From Caryophanales bacterium UBA7642 (GTDB lineage: Bacteria; Bacillota_I; Bacilli_A; RFN20; CAG-288), in assembly GCA_002483745.1 (NCBI GenBank), contig DLIM01000012.1, positions 1 to 6,989 of the forward strand: a DNA stretch of 6,989 nt, read 5' to 3'. This document shows, in pieces, positions 4,432 through 6,989 of the stretch (position 1 is its first letter; each line of letters opens with the position of its first letter). The notes beneath the pieces were generated by a model. That model was not told the DNA's origin. It searched no databases and was given only the letters and a program-made list of their open reading frames with translations. A program made the position numbers and the translations under genes.

Positions 4432-6989
4432 TTAGATAATCTGAACGTTTTTCTTTCTGAAGATAGGAGCTAAGATTTCATGAACGATTAGAGGAACAAT
4501 AGCTAAGCCAATCAGCTCTAACCACTCCATGCCTTGGAGCTTAGTAGTTCCAAAGACCAGAGCTAAAGGATTGACTTCAGTGACTAAGACCTGTAAGCCA
4601 AAGCCAGCGACAAAGGCAACTAATAACATCCAGTTCTTGCTTCTGAAGACGTTGATGAAGGAATGCTTGATGTCGGTCATACCAACCATATGGAAGACCT
4701 GAGACATAGCTAAGACAGTGAAAGCAAAGGTCTGAGCCTGTTCATGGACATTAAGGTAGCCTTCAGTGAACTGAACGGCATCAAGAGCAGCTTCTGATTC
4801 AAAGACTTGAGTAATGTACTGACCATTGACGTATTTGACACCAACGAAGTTTCCATCGATATCCTGAGAGTTCATGCATCGGACTAAGCCATCCCAGCTC
4901 CAATCCCAGGAACTAATGGCACCCATATGTTCTAATACTGGCAATAAGAAGGCCACAGTCGTAATGACGAAGATCACACCACCATATCCGATTGTGAAGC
5001 CAAAGGCGCCATGCGAGAAGATTCCGTCTTTTGGATTCCTAGGCTTCTGCTTCATAATATCTTTTTCCTTATCGTCCATACTTAAGGCAATAGCAGGTAA
5101 GGAATCAGTGATTAAGTTGATCCAGAGAATGTGAAGAGTAGCAAGAGGTAAAGGCCAGCCTAGAAGTAAAGTGATGAACATCACCATGACTTCGCCGAAG
5201 TTTGAAGATAAGAGGTAGAGGATAGCTTTCTTGACGTTAGCGTAGATGCCTCTTCCTTCCTCAACAGCTTTCTCAATGGAAGCAAAGTTATCATCAGTCA
5301 AGACCATATCAGCAGCAGACTTAGCAACATCGGTACCAGTGATACCCATAGCAATACCGATATCGGCAGCTCTAAGAGAGGGAGCATCATTAACGCCATC
5401 ACCAGTCATAGAGACGATATTGCCATTGGCTTTTAAGGCTTTGACAATCTGAACCTTGTTTTCAGGAGAGACACGGGCAAAGACTCTGACAGTCTTGACG
5501 GTCTCCTGTAACTGCTCAGGAGTCATATCATTCAATTCATCGCCGCTGATACACTGATTAGGATCATCAGCAATGCCTAAGTTCTTAGCAATAGCGAAGG
5601 CAGTATCCTTATGATCACCGGTGATCATGACGGTCCTGATTCCAGCATTTCTAAGCTTTTCAACAGCCGGCTTAGCTTCTTTTCTTTCAGGATCGATCAT
5701 ACCGACCATGCCAGAATAGATTAAGTGCTCTTCTTCAGGACGTTCATCTCTCTCATTCTGATACTTGTAGGCAAAGGCTAAGACTCTATAGGCTTCTTTT
5801 GCCATATTGGAGGCAGCTAGGTTAATAGCATCGATATCTTCTTTAGTAATAGGTCTTACTACGCCATTGATATCAATCGAGTCAACATGCTTAAGGATAG
5901 AATCAAGAGCACCTTTGGTGTAGATGATCTTCTTGCCGTCAGTTAACTGATGTTCAGTAGACATCATCTTTCTTACTGAATCAAAAGGTAATTCATCGAT
6001 ACGAGGCTGTGAAGTTTCTTCAGTCTTCTCTTTTTCGATGCCTAAGGTTAAAGCATAATCAAGCAAGGCAATCTCAGTCGGATCTCCGTATCTATCGCCA
6101 TTAATGGAAGCGTTGGAGCAAAGCATCATACCGGTAGCTAAGAATTCAGGCTTAACGGCTTTATCGGCATCATAGGTAGTTCCGTTAATGTAGACCTTCT
6201 TAACGGTCATTCTATTCTGGGTAAGAGTACCAGTCTTATCAGAGCAGACAACTGTTACTGAACCTAAGGTTTCAACTGAAGGTAACTTTCTGACAATGGT
6301 ATTGACTTTGACCATCTTGCCGACTCCTAAAGCTAGAGCAATTGTAACAATTGCCGGTAAGCCTTCAGGTATAGCAGCTACGGCTAAAGCAATAGCTGAT
6401 TCAAATAAGGTAAGAGTCTCAGTTCCTAATTTTGACCAATCAGGGCTAGCAGAGAGACCGATCTTAATACAGGCCCAGATCATACCAACGACAAAGGTAG
6501 CAATGACAATGAATAGACAGATTAAGCCTAACTGCTTAGATAAGATAGCTAGCTTCTTCTGTAAAGGAGTCTGTTCATCTTCGGCAGTGGTAAGCATAGT
6601 AGCAATCTTACCGACTTCAGTATTCATACCAGTAGCAATAACAATACCGGTACCTCTGCCATAACTAATCGGGCAGCTCATATGTCCGACATTGGATTTA
6701 TCAGCAGGTACGGTATCTATAGGTAATACACCTTTAGATGATTTCTCAGCTGGTACTGATTCACCAGTAAGAGAAGATTCATCAGACTTCATATCGACAG
6801 AAGTGATTAATCTGACATCTGCGGGGATGATATCGCCTTCCTCTAAGACTACTAAGTCACCAGGTACGACATCTTCGGCTTTGATGGAAGCTATCTTACC
6901 GCCTCGTTTTACCGTGCAGGTCGGAGTAGAGAGTTTCTTTAAGGCTTCTAGTGATTGTTCAGCTTTCTGTTCCTGGATAGAACCAATTA
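4432..6989 (-). CDS. P-type Ca2+-transporting ATPase (P2 type; N-terminus cut by window edge)
   Basis: The frame is open from the right edge to the stop at 4432, 851 residues. The true start and about the first 60 residues (N-terminal domain, M1) lie outside; the ATG at 6792 is internal. Numbering from the first visible codon, the actuator-domain motif TGES is at 74-77, the M4 ion-site motif IPEGLPA at 206-212, the phosphorylation motif DKTGT at 250-254 (Asp codon 6240-6238), KGA at 358-360 in the nucleotide domain, TGD at 456-458 and TGDGVND at 528-534. In M5 the Asn and Glu of NFGEV (596, 599) and in M6 the Asn, Thr and Asp of NLITD (624, 627, 628) match the Ca2+ ligands of SERCA. The position of SERCA Glu908 in M8 appears to be Gln763, as is common in bacterial pumps. 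The protein exports Ca2+ using ATP. An unusually long, Trp-rich M7-M8 outer loop is present. Single gene followed by a strong terminator; not obviously linked to the ABC operon. Confidence 0.93.
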   Translation of the reverse strand, partial: IGSIQEQKAEQSLEALKKLSTPTCTVKRGGKIASIKAEDVVPGDLVVLEEGDIIPADVRLITSVDMKSDESSLTGESVPAEKSSKGVLPIDTVPADKSNVGHMSCPISYGRGTGIVIATGMNTEVGKIATMLTTAEDEQTPLQKKLAILSKQLGLICLFIVIATFVVGMIWACIKIGLSASPDWSKLGTETLTLFESAIALAVAAIPEGLPAIVTIALALGVGKMVKVNTIVRKLPSVETLGSVTVVCSDKTGTLTQNRMTVKKVYINGTTYDADKAVKPEFLATGMMLCSNASINGDRYGDPTEIALLDYALTLGIEKEKTEETSQPRIDELPFDSVRKMMSTEHQLTDGKKIIYTKGALDSILKHVDSIDINGVVRPITKEDIDAINLAASNMAKEAYRVLAFAYKYQNERDERPEEEHLIYSGMVGMIDPERKEAKPAVEKLRNAGIRTVMITGDHKDTAFAIAKNLGIADDPNQCISGDELNDMTPEQLQETVKTVRVFARVSPENKVQIVKALKANGNIVSMTGDGVNDAPSLRAADIGIAMGITGTDVAKSAADMVLTDDNFASIEKAVEEGRGIYANVKKAILYLLSSNFGEVMVMFITLLLGWPLPLATLHILWINLITDSLPAIALSMDDKEKDIMKQKPRNPKDGIFSHGAFGFTIGYGGVIFVITTVAFLLPVLEHMGAISSWDWSWDGLVRCMNSQDIDGNFVGVKYVNGQYITQVFESEAALDAVQFTEGYLNVHEQAQTFAFTVLAMSQVFHMVGMTDIKHSFINVFRSKNWMLLVAFVAGFGLQVLVTEVNPLALVFGTTKLQGMEWLELIGLAIVPLIVHEILAPIFRKKNVQII

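Noticed and set aside
4874..6664. Three plus-strand open frames (4874-5134, 5246-5452, 6296-6664)
   Set aside because: All are antisense to the well-supported Ca2+-ATPase coding frame.
6790..6792. ATG at 6792 as the start of the Ca2+-ATPase
   Set aside because: The frame continues upstream to the window edge with typical actuator-domain sequence (GSIQEQKAEQSLEAL), so this Met is internal.

Overview
The window looks like a low-GC Gram-positive (Bacillota) chromosome, possibly Erysipelotrichales or a related Bacilli/Mollicutes-like lineage. Reasons are the AT-rich sequence, A/G-rich ribosome-binding sites, a textbook TTGACA/TATAAT promoter, and TGA used as a stop with TGG as Trp. I cannot name the genus.

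Layout. Positions 1-470 (minus) hold the 5' part of a BcrA/lantibiotic-immunity-like ABC ATPase gene, cut by the left edge. Positions 471-727 are a divergent intergenic region with a promoter facing each way and a small orphan hairpin. Positions 728-4337 (plus) form a tightly overlapping four-gene operon: a secreted Ser-rich protein, a 4-TM permease, a MacB/LolD-type ATPase and a second 4-TM permease. A strong 10-bp hairpin terminator (4393-4416) lies between the convergent units. Positions 4432-6989 (minus) encode a P-type Ca2+-transporting ATPase whose N-terminus is cut by the right edge.

The operon is the interesting part. It reads as a type VII (FtsX/MacB-like, mechanotransmission) ABC heterodimer made with a secreted protein. 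The middle of that protein has alternating Ser/Thr-aromatic strands resembling the membrane-insertion region of aerolysin-type beta-pore proteins. The order (secreted protein, membrane protein, ATPase) recalls lactococcin-972-type bacteriocin loci, but I see no recognisable known bacteriocin. The secreted protein gene has a good promoter, ribosome-binding site and signal-peptide-like start, but an in-frame TAA at codon 29 interrupts it. The frame is otherwise open to codon 254, so this copy is a nonsense allele, a recoded gene or a sequence error. Because the first permease starts on an ATGA overlap without its own visible ribosome-binding site, the stop may also depress transporter expression. 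The operon is more AT-rich (about 27-35% GC in lines counted by hand) than the flanking genes (about 37-48%) and is unusually serine-rich, which suggests an acquired cassette.
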